This document shows, piece by piece, positions 28,386 through 37,440 of a DNA stretch of 49,529 nt; positions within the stretch are counted from its first letter, which is position 1; each line of letters opens with the position of its first letter. Location of the stretch: contig CAMCPZ010000006.1 in the NCBI GenBank assembly GCA_945876865.1, positions 1-49,529 of the forward strand, given 5' to 3'. A program made the translations under genes and the position numbers. The notes under the pieces were generated by a model. That model saw only the letters and a program-made list of their open reading frames with translations. It had not been told where the DNA came from and made no database searches. This DNA is from Bifidobacterium breve. GTDB lineage: Bacteria > Actinomycetota > Actinomycetes > Nanopelagicales > Nanopelagicaceae.

Positions 28386-29657
28386 TTAATGGGCACCGCC
28401 ACGACGATATGGAATTCCATCCGCGGCCGGGGCTCTCACTCTTCCGACCAATCCGGTAACCGCAATGATTGTTGCAATGTAGGGAACCATCAACATAAAT
28501 TCTGATGGGATTGCGACACCAATAATTGAGAGCGTGCTCTGTAAGTTAGTTGCGAAGCCAAACAAGAGCGCTGCAAAGAGAGCGCCGATTGGACTCCATT
28601 TGCCGAAGATAAGAGCTGCGAGTGCGATGAAACCTGCCCCCGCTGTCATCTCTTTACCAAAAGCGCCTACTGAACCAACGGTGTAAAAGGCACCGCCCAC
28701 TCCCGCAATAAATCCGGCGATCATTACATTTCGGAAGCGAAGTTTATTTACATCAATTCCAACAGTGTCTGCTGCGGTTGGGTGCTCGCCTACCGCTCTC
28801 GTGCGCAATCCCCATTTAGTTTTGTAAAGAGTGAAGGTGACACCTGAAACAATCACAAACATGAGATAAACGACGATTGTATGTGTGAAAAGGATGGGAC
28901 CGACCACTGGAATTTTAGAAAGTATTGGAATTGGAATGACTTCAAATGTTGGAGGTGAATTCCAGGTATTCTGAAATGGAATCAGAAGTTTCTTGTATAA
29001 AAAGTCAGTAAGTCCAATTACCAGAACATTTATCACGAAACCAAGGATCACTTGATCTACCGAAAACTTGATGGCAAAAGTTGCTAGCAAGAAAGAAATG
29101 GCTGCGCCGGCAAATGGTGCTGCTAGCAAGCCCCACCAAGACAAACCTGTAAGGCTTGCAACGACAGCGGAGACAAAAGCGCTAGCAAGGAGCTGGCCTT
29201 CAATTGCGATGTTAATTACTCCAGAGCGTTCGCAGACTAAACCTGACATCGCACCAAAAATCAAAGGAATCGAAAGCAGCAACCCACCTTGTAAAAGTCC
29301 GGTGAATGGAATGAATTTTCCAGATGCAATCCAGGTGAGGAAGGACATAAGAATTCCAAAGCTCGCGACCGCTACCGGGACTGAGATAGACCGTCCCTTT
29401 TTAAGGGCAGCGATTGCGATTGCGCTAGCCAGTAATGAGATTATTGAGAAAATTCGGGCGCCCGTCTGTGACGAAATAACCCACTCTTTAATTATTACCC
29501 ACTCATTGTTTAACACAAAGCCAAAAGTTGTTGCTTCTTTGCCTGGTTTTAGAATTCCGAAATACAGGAATGAAAGTGACGCAAGCGTTGAAATTATTAC
29601 AACTCCCTGAAGCCTTCGCTTCTCTACATTTGAACGAATCTTTCTCATCCGTTCCAT
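28386..29657 (-). CDS. Nucleoside ABC transporter permease (NupQ/YufQ type)
   Basis: A 423-aa inner-membrane permease with about ten helices. The BPD_transp_2 domain is recognisable by CERSGVINIAIEGQLL and the EAA-like loop RAVGEHPTAADTVGI followed by NVMIAGFIAGVGGAFY. The first 130 residues carry two or three extra helices before the conserved region, making it longer than Bacillus NupQ, as I recall it. Its start overlaps the first permease by 13 bp. With that permease, the ATPase and the BMP-type binding protein it forms a complete importer. Confidence 0.92.
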   Translation of the reverse strand: MERMRKIRSNVEKRRLQGVVIISTLASLSFLYFGILKPGKEATTFGFVLNNEWVIIKEWVISSQTGARIFSIISLLASAIAIAALKKGRSISVPVAVASFGILMSFLTWIASGKFIPFTGLLQGGLLLSIPLIFGAMSGLVCERSGVINIAIEGQLLASAFVSAVVASLTGLSWWGLLAAPFAGAAISFLLATFAIKFSVDQVILGFVINVLVIGLTDFLYKKLLIPFQNTWNSPPTFEVIPIPILSKIPVVGPILFTHTIVVYLMFVIVSGVTFTLYKTKWGLRTRAVGEHPTAADTVGIDVNKLRFRNVMIAGFIAGVGGAFYTVGSVGAFGKEMTAGAGFIALAALIFGKWSPIGALFAALLFGFATNLQSTLSIIGVAIPSEFMLMVPYIATIIAVTGLVGRVRAPAADGIPYRRGGAH

Positions 29658-30814
29658 CCCTTCGAAGTTAGAGATGTTGAAGCATTTAACTTCTTCAATC
29701 TAAAGATGTAACGAACGAACATAGGTGCTGCGATAAAGAGCACGATTAAGCCTTGGGTAACAACAACGATATCGAGTGGGACCCCGGTATTTGATTGCAT
29801 CATGCGGCCACCAGTGTGAAGTGCACCAAATAGAAGTGCAGCGAATACAGTTCCCAGAGGCTGAGCGCGCCCAAGCAGCGCAACGGTAATTGCGTCAAAT
29901 CCAAATGATCCTGCTACGTCCGTATTTAGCGCATGCTCACTACCAAGAACATGAACCGCGCCTCCAAGACCAGCCAGTGCACCACAAATCATCATTGTTG
30001 ATGTGATTACGAATGGGACCGAGATGCCCGCGGTCCTAGCGGCCTGGCTATTTGCGCCAACTGCACGAAACTTGTAACCGATTGTAGTTTTTGTAAGAAG
30101 CCACCAGACAAAGAGTGCAGCAGCAAGTGCGATGAAAATACCTGCGTGGATGCGGAAGTTTTCTCCAGCTAAAAGTGGGAGTTTCGCACTGTCAGCGACT
30201 TCTGGGGCAATTGGATCGATACGCCCTGGCCGCAGGAAAGTTTTTGTTTTCAGCAGCCATAGAATAAAAAAAGCAGCGATGTAATTCAACATAATTGTCA
30301 AAATAACTTCGTGGGCACCAGTTTTGGCTTTCAGGAAGCCTACGAGACCGCCCCAGATGGCAGCGAGAACAATTCCGGCTAGAGCCGCGGCTAATATGTG
30401 AATACCTACAGGAAGCTCAAATCTGAAACCAACATAAGAAGCGCCGATTGCACCGAATATAAATTGTCCTTGAGCTCCGATGTTAAAAAGACCTGATTTA
30501 AAAGCTAGAGCAACCGAAAGCCCGGTCAAGATAAGTGGTGTTGCGGTGACTAGGGTTTCAAAAAATGGATAGAAGCCCTCGAAGAAATTGCTCTTAGCCA
30601 ATCTATTGTCATATATCGAACCCTGGAAAAGCGCCAAATAGGCATTCCCGACACTTGCCCCTGCACTCTTCAGGAATTCAATCGGAGATCCAATTTTATT
30701 CATTACTTTTTCATCGGATACCGCAATGATGATTCCAGTAATTGTAAAGGCCATTAAGAAAGATAGGCCAGGAAGTTTTATTGACTGACCAATTCTTGAA
30801 ATTGTATTTTTCAT
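29645..30814 (-). CDS. Nucleoside ABC transporter permease (NupP/YufP type)
   Basis: A 389-aa integral membrane protein of the BPD_transp_2 family. Key stretches are FKSGLFNIGAQGQFIFGAIGA, LTIMLNYIAAFF and the cytoplasmic ATPase-contact loop FRAVGANSQAARTAGI followed by ALAGLGGAVHVLG. It overlaps the upstream ATPase gene by 4 bp and pairs with the second permease. Confidence 0.92.
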   Translation of the reverse strand: MKNTISRIGQSIKLPGLSFLMAFTITGIIIAVSDEKVMNKIGSPIEFLKSAGASVGNAYLALFQGSIYDNRLAKSNFFEGFYPFFETLVTATPLILTGLSVALAFKSGLFNIGAQGQFIFGAIGASYVGFRFELPVGIHILAAALAGIVLAAIWGGLVGFLKAKTGAHEVILTIMLNYIAAFFILWLLKTKTFLRPGRIDPIAPEVADSAKLPLLAGENFRIHAGIFIALAAALFVWWLLTKTTIGYKFRAVGANSQAARTAGISVPFVITSTMMICGALAGLGGAVHVLGSEHALNTDVAGSFGFDAITVALLGRAQPLGTVFAALLFGALHTGGRMMQSNTGVPLDIVVVTQGLIVLFIAAPMFVRYIFRLKKLNASTSLTSKGWNG

Positions 30815-32328
30815 TCGGCGCCCACTTTTGCAGAGGTTACGCCAGCCATCAACAGACCAAGTTCTTCTCTGGTTACTTTCGAATCAACGATGCCAAGAAT
30901 TTCACCGCGATACATCACAGCAATTCGATCTGCTAGCGCTATTACTTCATCCAGTTCCGTGCTGAAAAGAATCACGCCACGGCCGGCATCTCGTTCGGCA
31001 AGTATGCGTTCATGAACGAATTCAATAGAGCCAACATCTAGCCCACGCGTTGGCTGCGAAGCAACAAGAACTTTAATTGGCCGCGAAAGCTCTCGCGCGA
31101 TTACAACTTTCTGCTTATTTCCACCAGACAATGTGGAAACCGCGTCCAGTATTGATTGAGTTCTAATGTCAAATTCAGCAACCCGCTTTTCAGCTTCGGA
31201 CTGCATAACCTTTGCTGAAAGATTTATCCCCTTAGAATATGGTGATAGTTCGTGCAAATCCAGAATCAAGTTTTCGGCTATCGAGAAGCTTCCAATAACC
31301 CCATCAAGCTCGCGGGACTCCGGAATGAATGCAATACCTGCATGGAGCGAATCCTTAATGCTGGCACCCCTAATTTCTTCTCCATCTAAGAGAATGGAAC
31401 CTTCGATATGGTCTTCTAAATTAATAAGCGCCCGCGCAAGCTCGGATTGACCATTTCCCTGAACTCCAGCGACAGCAAGAACTTCTCCGGCATTTACATG
31501 AAAATTTACGCCTTTAACTATTGCTGCACCAAGAGCATCTCTAACCGTTAAATTCTTAACTTCTAAAATTGCGCCACCCATTTCGTGCTGATACTTCTCT
31601 GGGGACAGATCTACGGCGCGACCAACCATCATCGACGCCAATTCGCCTTCTGAAGTTTCCGGAGAAACCGCAGCAACAACTTTGCCGCGACGAATAATTG
31701 TTATCTGATCTGCAACGGCACGAACCTCGCGCAACTTGTGCGTGATGAAAATGATCGACGTTCCTTTGTTCTTCAAATCCCGCATAGTGTTTAGAAGTTC
31801 ATCGGTCTCTTGTGGAGTTAGAACCGCGGTTGGTTCATCCAGAATCAATACTTTTGCTTCATAAATCAAAGCTTTAATGATTTCTACTTTCTGCTGGATA
31901 CCAACAGGAAGAGTTTCGACGATTGCATCTGGATCCACTTGTAACCCGAAGTCCTCGGAAATAGCGCGAATTGCTGCACGCGCTTGGTCTAAATCCAAAA
32001 CTCTCAACTTACTTGATTTCTCATGTCCCAACATTATGTTCTCGGCTACAGTGAAAACTGGAATCAACATGAAGTGCTGGTGCACCATACCGATGCCAAC
32101 ATTTAGGGCATCACTTGGATTTGAAATATCTACAACTTTTCCGTCGATTAAAATCTCACCAGAATCGGCCTTCAATAAACCATACACAATATTCATTAAG
32201 GTGGATTTACCGGCGCCATTTTCGCCCAGAATTGCATGAATCTGGCCAGTTTCAACTTTTAAATCAATGGAATCATTGGCGGTAAAAGAACCAAAAGTTT
32301 TAGTGATTCCCCGTAGTTCTAATGACAC
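30811..32328 (-). CDS. Nucleoside ABC transporter ATP-binding protein (two cassettes, NupO/YufO type)
   Basis: A 505-aa protein with two fused ABC domains. The first has Walker A GENGAGKST, signature-like LPVGIQQKVEI and Walker B VLILDEPTAVL. The second has an altered Walker A (GVQGNGQSE), signature LSGGNKQKVVIAREL and Walker B-like VLVASQPTRGLD. One competent and one degenerate site is usual for the RbsA/NupO group. Preceded by an intrinsic terminator after the binding-protein gene, so it should be expressed less than that protein. Confidence 0.93.
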   Translation of the reverse strand: MSLELRGITKTFGSFTANDSIDLKVETGQIHAILGENGAGKSTLMNIVYGLLKADSGEILIDGKVVDISNPSDALNVGIGMVHQHFMLIPVFTVAENIMLGHEKSSKLRVLDLDQARAAIRAISEDFGLQVDPDAIVETLPVGIQQKVEIIKALIYEAKVLILDEPTAVLTPQETDELLNTMRDLKNKGTSIIFITHKLREVRAVADQITIIRRGKVVAAVSPETSEGELASMMVGRAVDLSPEKYQHEMGGAILEVKNLTVRDALGAAIVKGVNFHVNAGEVLAVAGVQGNGQSELARALINLEDHIEGSILLDGEEIRGASIKDSLHAGIAFIPESRELDGVIGSFSIAENLILDLHELSPYSKGINLSAKVMQSEAEKRVAEFDIRTQSILDAVSTLSGGNKQKVVIARELSRPIKVLVASQPTRGLDVGSIEFVHERILAERDAGRGVILFSTELDEVIALADRIAVMYRGEILGIVDSKVTREELGLLMAGVTSAKVGAE

Positions 32329-32353
32329 TTTGGAATCCTATCGATTAATAGTG

Positions 32354-32395
32354 CAAAAAAACAGGAGGCCCGATTGCTCGGAACCTCCTGTTTTG
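32354..32395 (-). terminator. Intrinsic terminator after the BMP-type binding protein gene
   Basis: On the minus strand ACAGGAGG pairs with CCTCCTGT (8 bp, extended by AAA/TTT), with an inner CCGA/TCGG stem, followed by seven Ts. It lies 11 nt past the binding-protein stop and before the ATPase gene, so read-through sets the transporter:binding protein ratio. Confidence 0.85.
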
Positions 32396-32405
32396 AACTG
32401 CTTAC

Positions 32406-33452
32406 TTATCCGTTTACCTTCAAGGTTCCCGCGATAATTTGATCTCTTAGTTTACGAACTTCAAGCTTCAATTGGCCTGGAACGCGTGAACTTAGATCGT
32501 GATATGGAGCAAGTGAAACACCCTTGTTTTTAAGTGTCCCAACATAGAGGCTTCCGTCGAACTTCTTAGCCGCAACATCCTTAGCAACTGACTTGATTGA
32601 TGCGCCAATTTCCTTGACTACAGTTGTTAGAAGTGTTGATTTTCCTGCTGGAAGTAGACCGTAACCATCTGAGTCAACCCAGATTGTTAGCGCTTTCTTA
32701 GTCTTATCGTTAGCTGCTGCGTAAGGTGCGCCGAGGTTTCCACCAACTGGAAGAATAATATCTGCTCCCTGTTGTTCAAATCCCTTTGACAGTGTTAGTG
32801 CAGCATTTTGGTCAGTGAAGTTACCTACGAAAGAACCAGTCTTGGTCTTTGTATCCCAGCCTAGAACTGAAACTTTCTTGCCCTTGACCTTGTTGTAGTA
32901 GTCAACGCCACGCACATATCCATCCATGAAAATTGTAACTGTTGGATAAGGAGCGCCGCCATAGGTTGCGACCTTGCCGGTCTTAGTCATGCCTGCAGAA
33001 AGGTAGCCAGCCAAGAAAGCAGCTTCATCTGTCTGGAAGGTAAGACCTTTAACATTCTTAACTGGCTTACAGTTGAAGTTTGCATCGCAATCTGCGCCCG
33101 CATCGTCAACCACTGCGTATGAAATCTTTGGATTTGCTTTCGCTGATTTAACTATTTCACTGCTTATAGCAAAGCCAACACCGATGATTAATTCGCAACC
33201 CTTATCAACAAATGCTTTGATATTTGGAGCAAAGTCTGCGGATGAAGCAGCTGCAAGATATTCAGCAGTTGCTACCTTCGAAGTTCTAGCACCGTCCCAT
33301 GCACCTTGGTTGAATGAACGATCGTCCACGCCGCCAGTATCTAGGGCGAGACATAACTTAATTTTTGCTGCTTGTGCTGAAGGAGCAACTGAAACACCTG
33401 TAATAAGTGTTAGAGATGCGGCTACCGCAATAAGCTTTAATGACTTTTTCAA
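32406..33452 (-). CDS. BMP-family nucleoside-binding protein
   Basis: Extracytoplasmic substrate-binding protein of the PnrA/BMP family; 348 aa. The signal sequence KKSLKLIAVAASLTLITGVSVAPSAQA looks like a Sec signal with AQA cleavage, and no lipobox Cys is seen. The mature part has ALDTGGVDDRSFNQGAWDG (the BMP hallmark), GYLSAGMTKTGKVATYGG and VLGWDTKTKTGSF. I chose a TTG start at 33452: GGGAGG lies 4 nt before it, and it gives a proper n-region, whereas the in-frame ATG at 33527 adds 25 residues overlapping the promoter. Confidence 0.93.
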   Translation of the reverse strand: MKKSLKLIAVAASLTLITGVSVAPSAQAAKIKLCLALDTGGVDDRSFNQGAWDGARTSKVATAEYLAAASSADFAPNIKAFVDKGCELIIGVGFAISSEIVKSAKANPKISYAVVDDAGADCDANFNCKPVKNVKGLTFQTDEAAFLAGYLSAGMTKTGKVATYGGAPYPTVTIFMDGYVRGVDYYNKVKGKKVSVLGWDTKTKTGSFVGNFTDQNAALTLSKGFEQQGADIILPVGGNLGAPYAAANDKTKKALTIWVDSDGYGLLPAGKSTLLTTVVKEIGASIKSVAKDVAAKKFDGSLYVGTLKNKGVSLAPYHDLSSRVPGQLKLEVRKLRDQIIAGTLKVNG

Positions 33453-33499
33453 AGCGCCTCCCGGATTCACCCTTTTTTTAAGGGATTGATGTGAGCTAA

Positions 33500-33527
33500 A
33501 CCCTACTCTTTCGCATATTGCTTGCAA
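33500..33527 (-). promoter_or_regulatory. Promoter of the nucleoside uptake operon
   Basis: TTGCAA (-35), 16-nt spacer, TAGGGT (-10) on the minus strand, giving a leader of about 40 nt before the TTG start. The leader contains CCCTT-A5-AAGGG, a small hairpin. Confidence 0.5.
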
Positions 33528-33607
33528 GTTTCACGGGCTCATGTTTCGGTAACAAAGTCTCAACTAGCGGTTTAAAGTTAAATGAAATATGAGCAAATAA
33601 TGGGATT

Positions 33608-33613
33608 TATACT
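33608..33613 (+). promoter_or_regulatory. -10 element for leaderless MFS transporter transcript
   Basis: TATACT, then 6 nt to the ATG at 33620. Confidence 0.55.
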
Positions 33614-33619
33614 GCCGGA

Positions 33620-34765
33620 ATGCGAGCAACCCGTCATTTTCAGCTAATTGCACTTCTGGCAATCGCTGGGTGCATCCGCGCTCCTATTACAAGTATCGGT
33701 CCTCAAATAACTGCGATTAGCAAAGGCCAAAATTTAGGGATAGTTCAATTCGGATTTCTCACAGCCATTCCGGTAATTTGCTTTGCCCTTGCGGCGCCAC
33801 TTCCAAGTCTTCGAGCCTTTCGCAAAATCAAGACCGAGCAACTTATAGTTTTCTCACTCCTAGCCCTTGCAGCAGCCACAATCTTGCGAACACTTGGCTC
33901 TAACTCTCTGCTCTTTGGATCAACGATCATTCTTGGTATCAGTATTGCGATTCTAAATATCGTTACACCAGCACTTGTCCGACGGGATTATCCAAAGAAG
34001 ATAACAACTGTCATGCCGATTTACTCTGCAGTTCTTGCACTCATGGCATCACTTGGCGCTGGTCTTTCGATTCCAATCGCTTCTTACTTCGGAGACAATT
34101 GGAAAATTGGAATTTCGGTGTGGGCAATACCAGCGATATTAGTAGCGCTGATTTGGATTCCGCTGCTTCGAAAAGCGAAGCCAATGCCAGATAACCATGA
34201 AAATCATTTCAAAGAATTATTTCGGTCAAAGAAGGCTTGGTTGGTCTCGATATACATGGGAGTTCAATCCGCAATCTTTTATACCCAGGTAGCGTGGATG
34301 CCGAAGATATTGATTGACAAAGGTTATTCAGCCGCCGAGGCCGGCGCACTCTTTGGCCTTTCAACTCTCTGCGGTTTTGCTCTGACTCTAATTCTGCCTC
34401 TGGTTTTTAGTCGTGGTGAAGATTTAAAACTTGCGATTCTCGCAACATCAGTTCCAGGAATCATAGGGTTCTTGCTGCTAAACCATCTCTCAAATAGCTG
34501 GACCATCCCGGCCTTGCTTTTGATTTCGACAACCCACGCAGCACTTCCGCTGGCACTTGGCCTCATTGCAATGAAGTCCCCCAGCGTTGGGGCCACTAGT
34601 CATTTATCTTCGATGGCCCAAGGAATTGGTTATTGCATCGCTGCCATATTTCCAGTCCTGATTGGTTACACCTATGAAGCTTCAAATAGTTGGCTGATTG
34701 CAACATATTTGATTGCCGCTCTTATTCTGGCGCAATCAATTATTGGCATTAAGGCCAACCGCTAA
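33620..34765 (+). CDS. MFS transporter, CynX/NimT-like
   Basis: A 381-aa protein with twelve predicted helices. The opening GCIRAPITSIGPQITAI resembles the CynX/NimT group (RPAITSVGPLL), and the GAGLSIPIA stretch in helix 5 and GFALTLILPLVFSRGED are also consistent. These transporters are linked to cyanate or 2-nitroimidazole, but the substrate here cannot be set. It is transcribed away from the nucleoside operon and has a leaderless start. Confidence 0.82.
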   Translation: MRATRHFQLIALLAIAGCIRAPITSIGPQITAISKGQNLGIVQFGFLTAIPVICFALAAPLPSLRAFRKIKTEQLIVFSLLALAAATILRTLGSNSLLFGSTIILGISIAILNIVTPALVRRDYPKKITTVMPIYSAVLALMASLGAGLSIPIASYFGDNWKIGISVWAIPAILVALIWIPLLRKAKPMPDNHENHFKELFRSKKAWLVSIYMGVQSAIFYTQVAWMPKILIDKGYSAAEAGALFGLSTLCGFALTLILPLVFSRGEDLKLAILATSVPGIIGFLLLNHLSNSWTIPALLLISTTHAALPLALGLIAMKSPSVGATSHLSSMAQGIGYCIAAIFPVLIGYTYEASNSWLIATYLIAALILAQSIIGIKANR

Positions 34766-34782
34766 ATGTCAGTGCGCCTCCT

Positions 34783-34788
34783 TAGTAT
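34783..34788 (+). promoter_or_regulatory. -10 element for leaderless exonuclease transcript
   Basis: TAGTAT, then 6 nt to the ATG at 34795. Confidence 0.55.
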
Positions 34789-34794
34789 TTTCAA

Positions 34795-35406
34795 ATGGCA
34801 ATCCGAATGACACCTAAAAATCAAGCCTCGTTGGCTGAGATCACATTTATAGTGTTGGATTTAGAAACTACAGGCGCCTCTCCTGCCAATGGTTGCGGCA
34901 TAACTGAAATCGGGGCGATCGCAGTTCGTGGTGGCGAGCTTCTGGAAGAGTTCTCAACCTTTGTGAACCCGCAAGTTGCATTACCGGAATACATAATTAA
35001 TCTAACTGGCATAACCGATGAAATGTTAGAGGGTGCCCCACTTATCGACCAGGCCTTCCCTGAGTTCATCGAATTCATTAACCGCCATGAAGATGTTTAT
35101 CTAGTTGCCCATAACGCACCATTTGATATCGGTTTCCTAAAAGCCGCAGCGCAATCGCTTTCGCATGACTGGCCCAAATATGAGGTTATCGATACCGTGA
35201 AACTGGCAAGGCGGGTAATTGATCGCTCTGAAATTCAGAATTATAAACTTGGCACTCTTTCTCAGTTTTTCGATACCAAGGCGCTACCAAATCACAGAGC
35301 ACTGGATGATGTGAAAACTACGGTTGAAGTTCTACATCGATTGATCGAGCGACTTGCTGGCTTTGAAGTTTTCAGCATCTCGCAGCTAAAGAAATTTATG
35401 CGCTAA
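34795..35406 (+). CDS. DnaQ-like 3'-5' exonuclease (DEDDh)
   Basis: A 203-aa stand-alone exonuclease domain like the DNA polymerase III epsilon subunit. The DEDDh residues are visible: Asp and Glu in VLDLETTG, Asp in AHNAPFDIGFL, and His/Asp in HRALDDVKTT. It could proofread replication or trim RNA/DNA ends. No UvrC-like nuclease or BRCT domain follows, as found in larger actinobacterial versions. It overlaps the convergent receiver gene by 11 bp. Confidence 0.9.
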   Translation: MAIRMTPKNQASLAEITFIVLDLETTGASPANGCGITEIGAIAVRGGELLEEFSTFVNPQVALPEYIINLTGITDEMLEGAPLIDQAFPEFIEFINRHEDVYLVAHNAPFDIGFLKAAAQSLSHDWPKYEVIDTVKLARRVIDRSEIQNYKLGTLSQFFDTKALPNHRALDDVKTTVEVLHRLIERLAGFEVFSISQLKKFMR

Positions 35407-35815
35407 CTTCAGCCTTATCCTTCAGTAACTTCGCCACTTTTGAGGCAAGAGTGAAAGGGTCGATGGGATGAAGAATCGCATCATCTGCCTTCGACCAGGC
35501 GGCGAGCCAGTTGTCTTGGACCCGACCGGTGATGACTAAGACTGGTGGGCAATTAAAAACCTCATCTTTTAACTGGCGGGCCAGACCTAATCCACCTTCA
35601 GGGACTGCTTCACCATCGAGGATAAAGAGATCGACGCTCTGCTTGGAATCTAGATAGAGCCGAAGGGCTGGGCCGGTGGCAAATTCAACAATCTTGTGTT
35701 CTGGAAGATCCGCTGATACCCGACGACCAAGGGCGGTGATGATTGATGAACGAACGGATGAGTCATCCGAATAGAGGGCTATTTTCAGATTGGTGAGATT
35801 TTTCTCAGAAGACAT
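35396..35815 (-). CDS. Degenerate response-regulator receiver protein
   Basis: A 139-aa single receiver-like domain with no output domain. The acidic pair Asp17-Asp18 (LYSDDSS), the phosphoacceptor position Asp67 (FILDGEA) and Thr96 (VLVITGR) are in place, but the invariant Lys of the KP motif is His116 (LHPID). No histidine kinase is nearby. The ATG at 35815 has TAGAAT ending 7 nt upstream, so I prefer it over an in-frame start at 35836. It sits divergent to ctaE, hinting at a link to respiration, though only by position. Confidence 0.72.
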   Translation of the reverse strand: MSSEKNLTNLKIALYSDDSSVRSSIITALGRRVSADLPEHKIVEFATGPALRLYLDSKQSVDLFILDGEAVPEGGLGLARQLKDEVFNCPPVLVITGRVQDNWLAAWSKADDAILHPIDPFTLASKVAKLLKDKAEVSA

Positions 35816-35822
35816 GGTCAGA

Positions 35823-35828
35823 ATTCTA
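35823..35828 (-). promoter_or_regulatory. -10 element for leaderless receiver-protein transcript
   Basis: TAGAAT on the minus strand with 7 nt to the ATG at 35815. Confidence 0.5.
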
Positions 35829-35951
35829 GCCACCAAAGCGCCAGAAAAATCCCAGAAAAAGCTGAAAACGAGGGTGTGAATTGGTGATGAGATTCACCAG
35901 AAGTGAGTGCCGCCCTGGCCTATAAATATCTCATTTCCCTCACGAATCGGG

Positions 35952-35957
35952 AATAAT
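35952..35957 (+). promoter_or_regulatory. -10 element for leaderless ctaE-qcrCAB transcript
   Basis: AATAAT, then 6 nt to the ATG at 35964; no Shine-Dalgarno. Confidence 0.5.
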
Positions 35958-35963
35958 CGCCTC

Positions 35964-36590
35964 ATGACAACTGCCGTTCTGCCACCCCAGAAGATAAACC
36001 GTCCTAATCTGGTTGCGGTCGGAACAATTGTCTGGCTTGCAAGTGAGTTGATGTTCTTCGCCGCGCTCTTTGCAATGTATTTCACAACGCGCGCAGTTCA
36101 GGGTCCACAAATTTGGCTTGAATCAACTGAGCTATTAGCTATTCCTTTTGCTGCTGCGAATACAACAATCTTGGTTCTTTCATCCGTTACATGTCAGTTT
36201 GGTGTTTTCGCTGCTGAACGTTTCCAAGCTAAGCGAACTGGTTCGATCTTTCAATTTAGTAAGTGGGGAATGCGTGAATGGTTCGCGCTGACATTCCTTA
36301 TGGGAGCCTTCTTCATCGGTGGTCAAGTTTATGAATATGCACACTTAGTCCAAGAGAACTTAACACTCTCATCAAATGCTTATGGTTCGGTTTTCTATAT
36401 GACAACTGGTTTCCATGGGTTGCACGTAACGGGTGGCTTAATTGCATTCTTGATCGTAATGATTCGAACCTTTCGCGCCCAAAGATTTGGACATAAGCAA
36501 GCGCAAACAGCAATTGTGGTCTCCTATTACTGGCACTTTGTTGACGTTGTTTGGATCGCGCTATTCGCAACGATTTATCTGATTAAGTAA
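35964..36590 (+). CDS. ctaE: Cytochrome c oxidase subunit III (aa3 type)
   Basis: Subunit III of the haem-copper oxidase; no cofactors but stabilises the proton-pumping core. The 208-aa protein has five helices, as in actinobacteria, with the conserved [22 protein letters not shown] at the start, FHGLHVTGG, and the last helix [14 protein letters not shown]. The ATG at 35964 was chosen over an upstream in-frame start because the shorter protein begins directly before helix 1 and the -10 spacing fits. First gene of ctaE-qcrC-qcrA-qcrB. Confidence 0.96.
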   Translation: MTTAVLPPQKINRPNLVAVGTIVWLASELMFFAALFAMYFTTRAVQGPQIWLESTELLAIPFAAANTTILVLSSVTCQFGVFAAERFQAKRTGSIFQFSKWGMREWFALTFLMGAFFIGGQVYEYAHLVQENLTLSSNAYGSVFYMTTGFHGLHVTGGLIAFLIVMIRTFRAQRFGHKQAQTAIVVSYYWHFVDVVWIALFATIYLIK

Positions 36591-36613
36591 TGGGCTAGGG
36601 TGAAATAACGAGA

Positions 36614-37429
36614 ATGGAAAAAATGAATTCAGGAATCAAGAAGATCTCCAGATATCGCCGCCATCGCTTTGCTGGCCCAGCGCTTTTAATTGTTGCGCTG
36701 ATAACTCTTGGAACTACCTTTCAAGTTGCCAGTGCGGTTCCTAGTTCAAGCGAGAAAGAGATTGCGCCGAAGTCAACTTTGATTGAAGAAGGTAAGCGAA
36801 TATTCAACTTCGGATGTTCGACCTGTCACGGATTAAACCTTGAAGGAAGTGGCATAGCTCCATCTTTGATTGGCGTGGGTGGCGCATCTGTTGATTTCCA
36901 AGTGGGAACTGGCCGTATGCCAATGGCCGATATGAGCCAACAGGCTATGCGTAAAGAGCCGGTTTACACCGAAGAGGAAACCGCTGCACTTGCTGCATAT
37001 GTTGCATCACTTGCTCCTGGCCCTGCTGTAATTAACGAAGCACAAATAACTTATGAGCGCGATGGAAATACTGCAGAGGGTGGCGAACTATTTCGAACCA
37101 ACTGCGCAATGTGCCATAACTTTGCTGGACAAGGTGGCGCGCTCACTCAAGGAAAATATGCCCCAACTGTCATGGGAGTAGATGTTAAGCATATTTATGA
37201 AGCGATGATTACAGGTCCACAATCAATGCCGGTTTTTAGCGATAAGACCATCACACCCGCAGAGAAGCTTTCAATTATTAAATGGATTAAAGCTGCAGAG
37301 AATGAGCCGAACCTAGGCGGTGCATCTCTAGGTCGTGTTGGCCCAGTTACTGAAGGACTCTTAGTTTGGACACTTGGTCTTGGTTTACTAATTGGAATAG
37401 CCGTCTGGCTAACAGTGAAAGCGAAATAG
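36614..37429 (+). CDS. qcrC: Cytochrome bc1 complex dihaem cytochrome c subunit
   Basis: Actinobacterial dihaem cytochrome c that replaces c1 and soluble cytochrome c, passing electrons directly to CuA of the oxidase. The 271-aa protein has an N-terminal membrane/signal helix (residues about 18-38), two CXXCH haem sites (CSTCHG and CAMCHN) with downstream Met ligands (RMPMAD and SMPVF), and a C-terminal anchor helix. The order ctaE-qcrC-qcrA-qcrB fits a bcc-aa3 supercomplex. Confidence 0.96.
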   Translation: MEKMNSGIKKISRYRRHRFAGPALLIVALITLGTTFQVASAVPSSSEKEIAPKSTLIEEGKRIFNFGCSTCHGLNLEGSGIAPSLIGVGGASVDFQVGTGRMPMADMSQQAMRKEPVYTEEETAALAAYVASLAPGPAVINEAQITYERDGNTAEGGELFRTNCAMCHNFAGQGGALTQGKYAPTVMGVDVKHIYEAMITGPQSMPVFSDKTITPAEKLSIIKWIKAAENEPNLGGASLGRVGPVTEGLLVWTLGLGLLIGIAVWLTVKAK

Positions 37430-37440
37430 GGTAGCGAAAA

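Noticed and set aside
33453-33527. A longer ATG start for the BMP-type binding protein
   Set aside because: It would put 25 odd residues before the signal peptide and overlap the promoter; the TTG at 33452 has a GGGAGG site.
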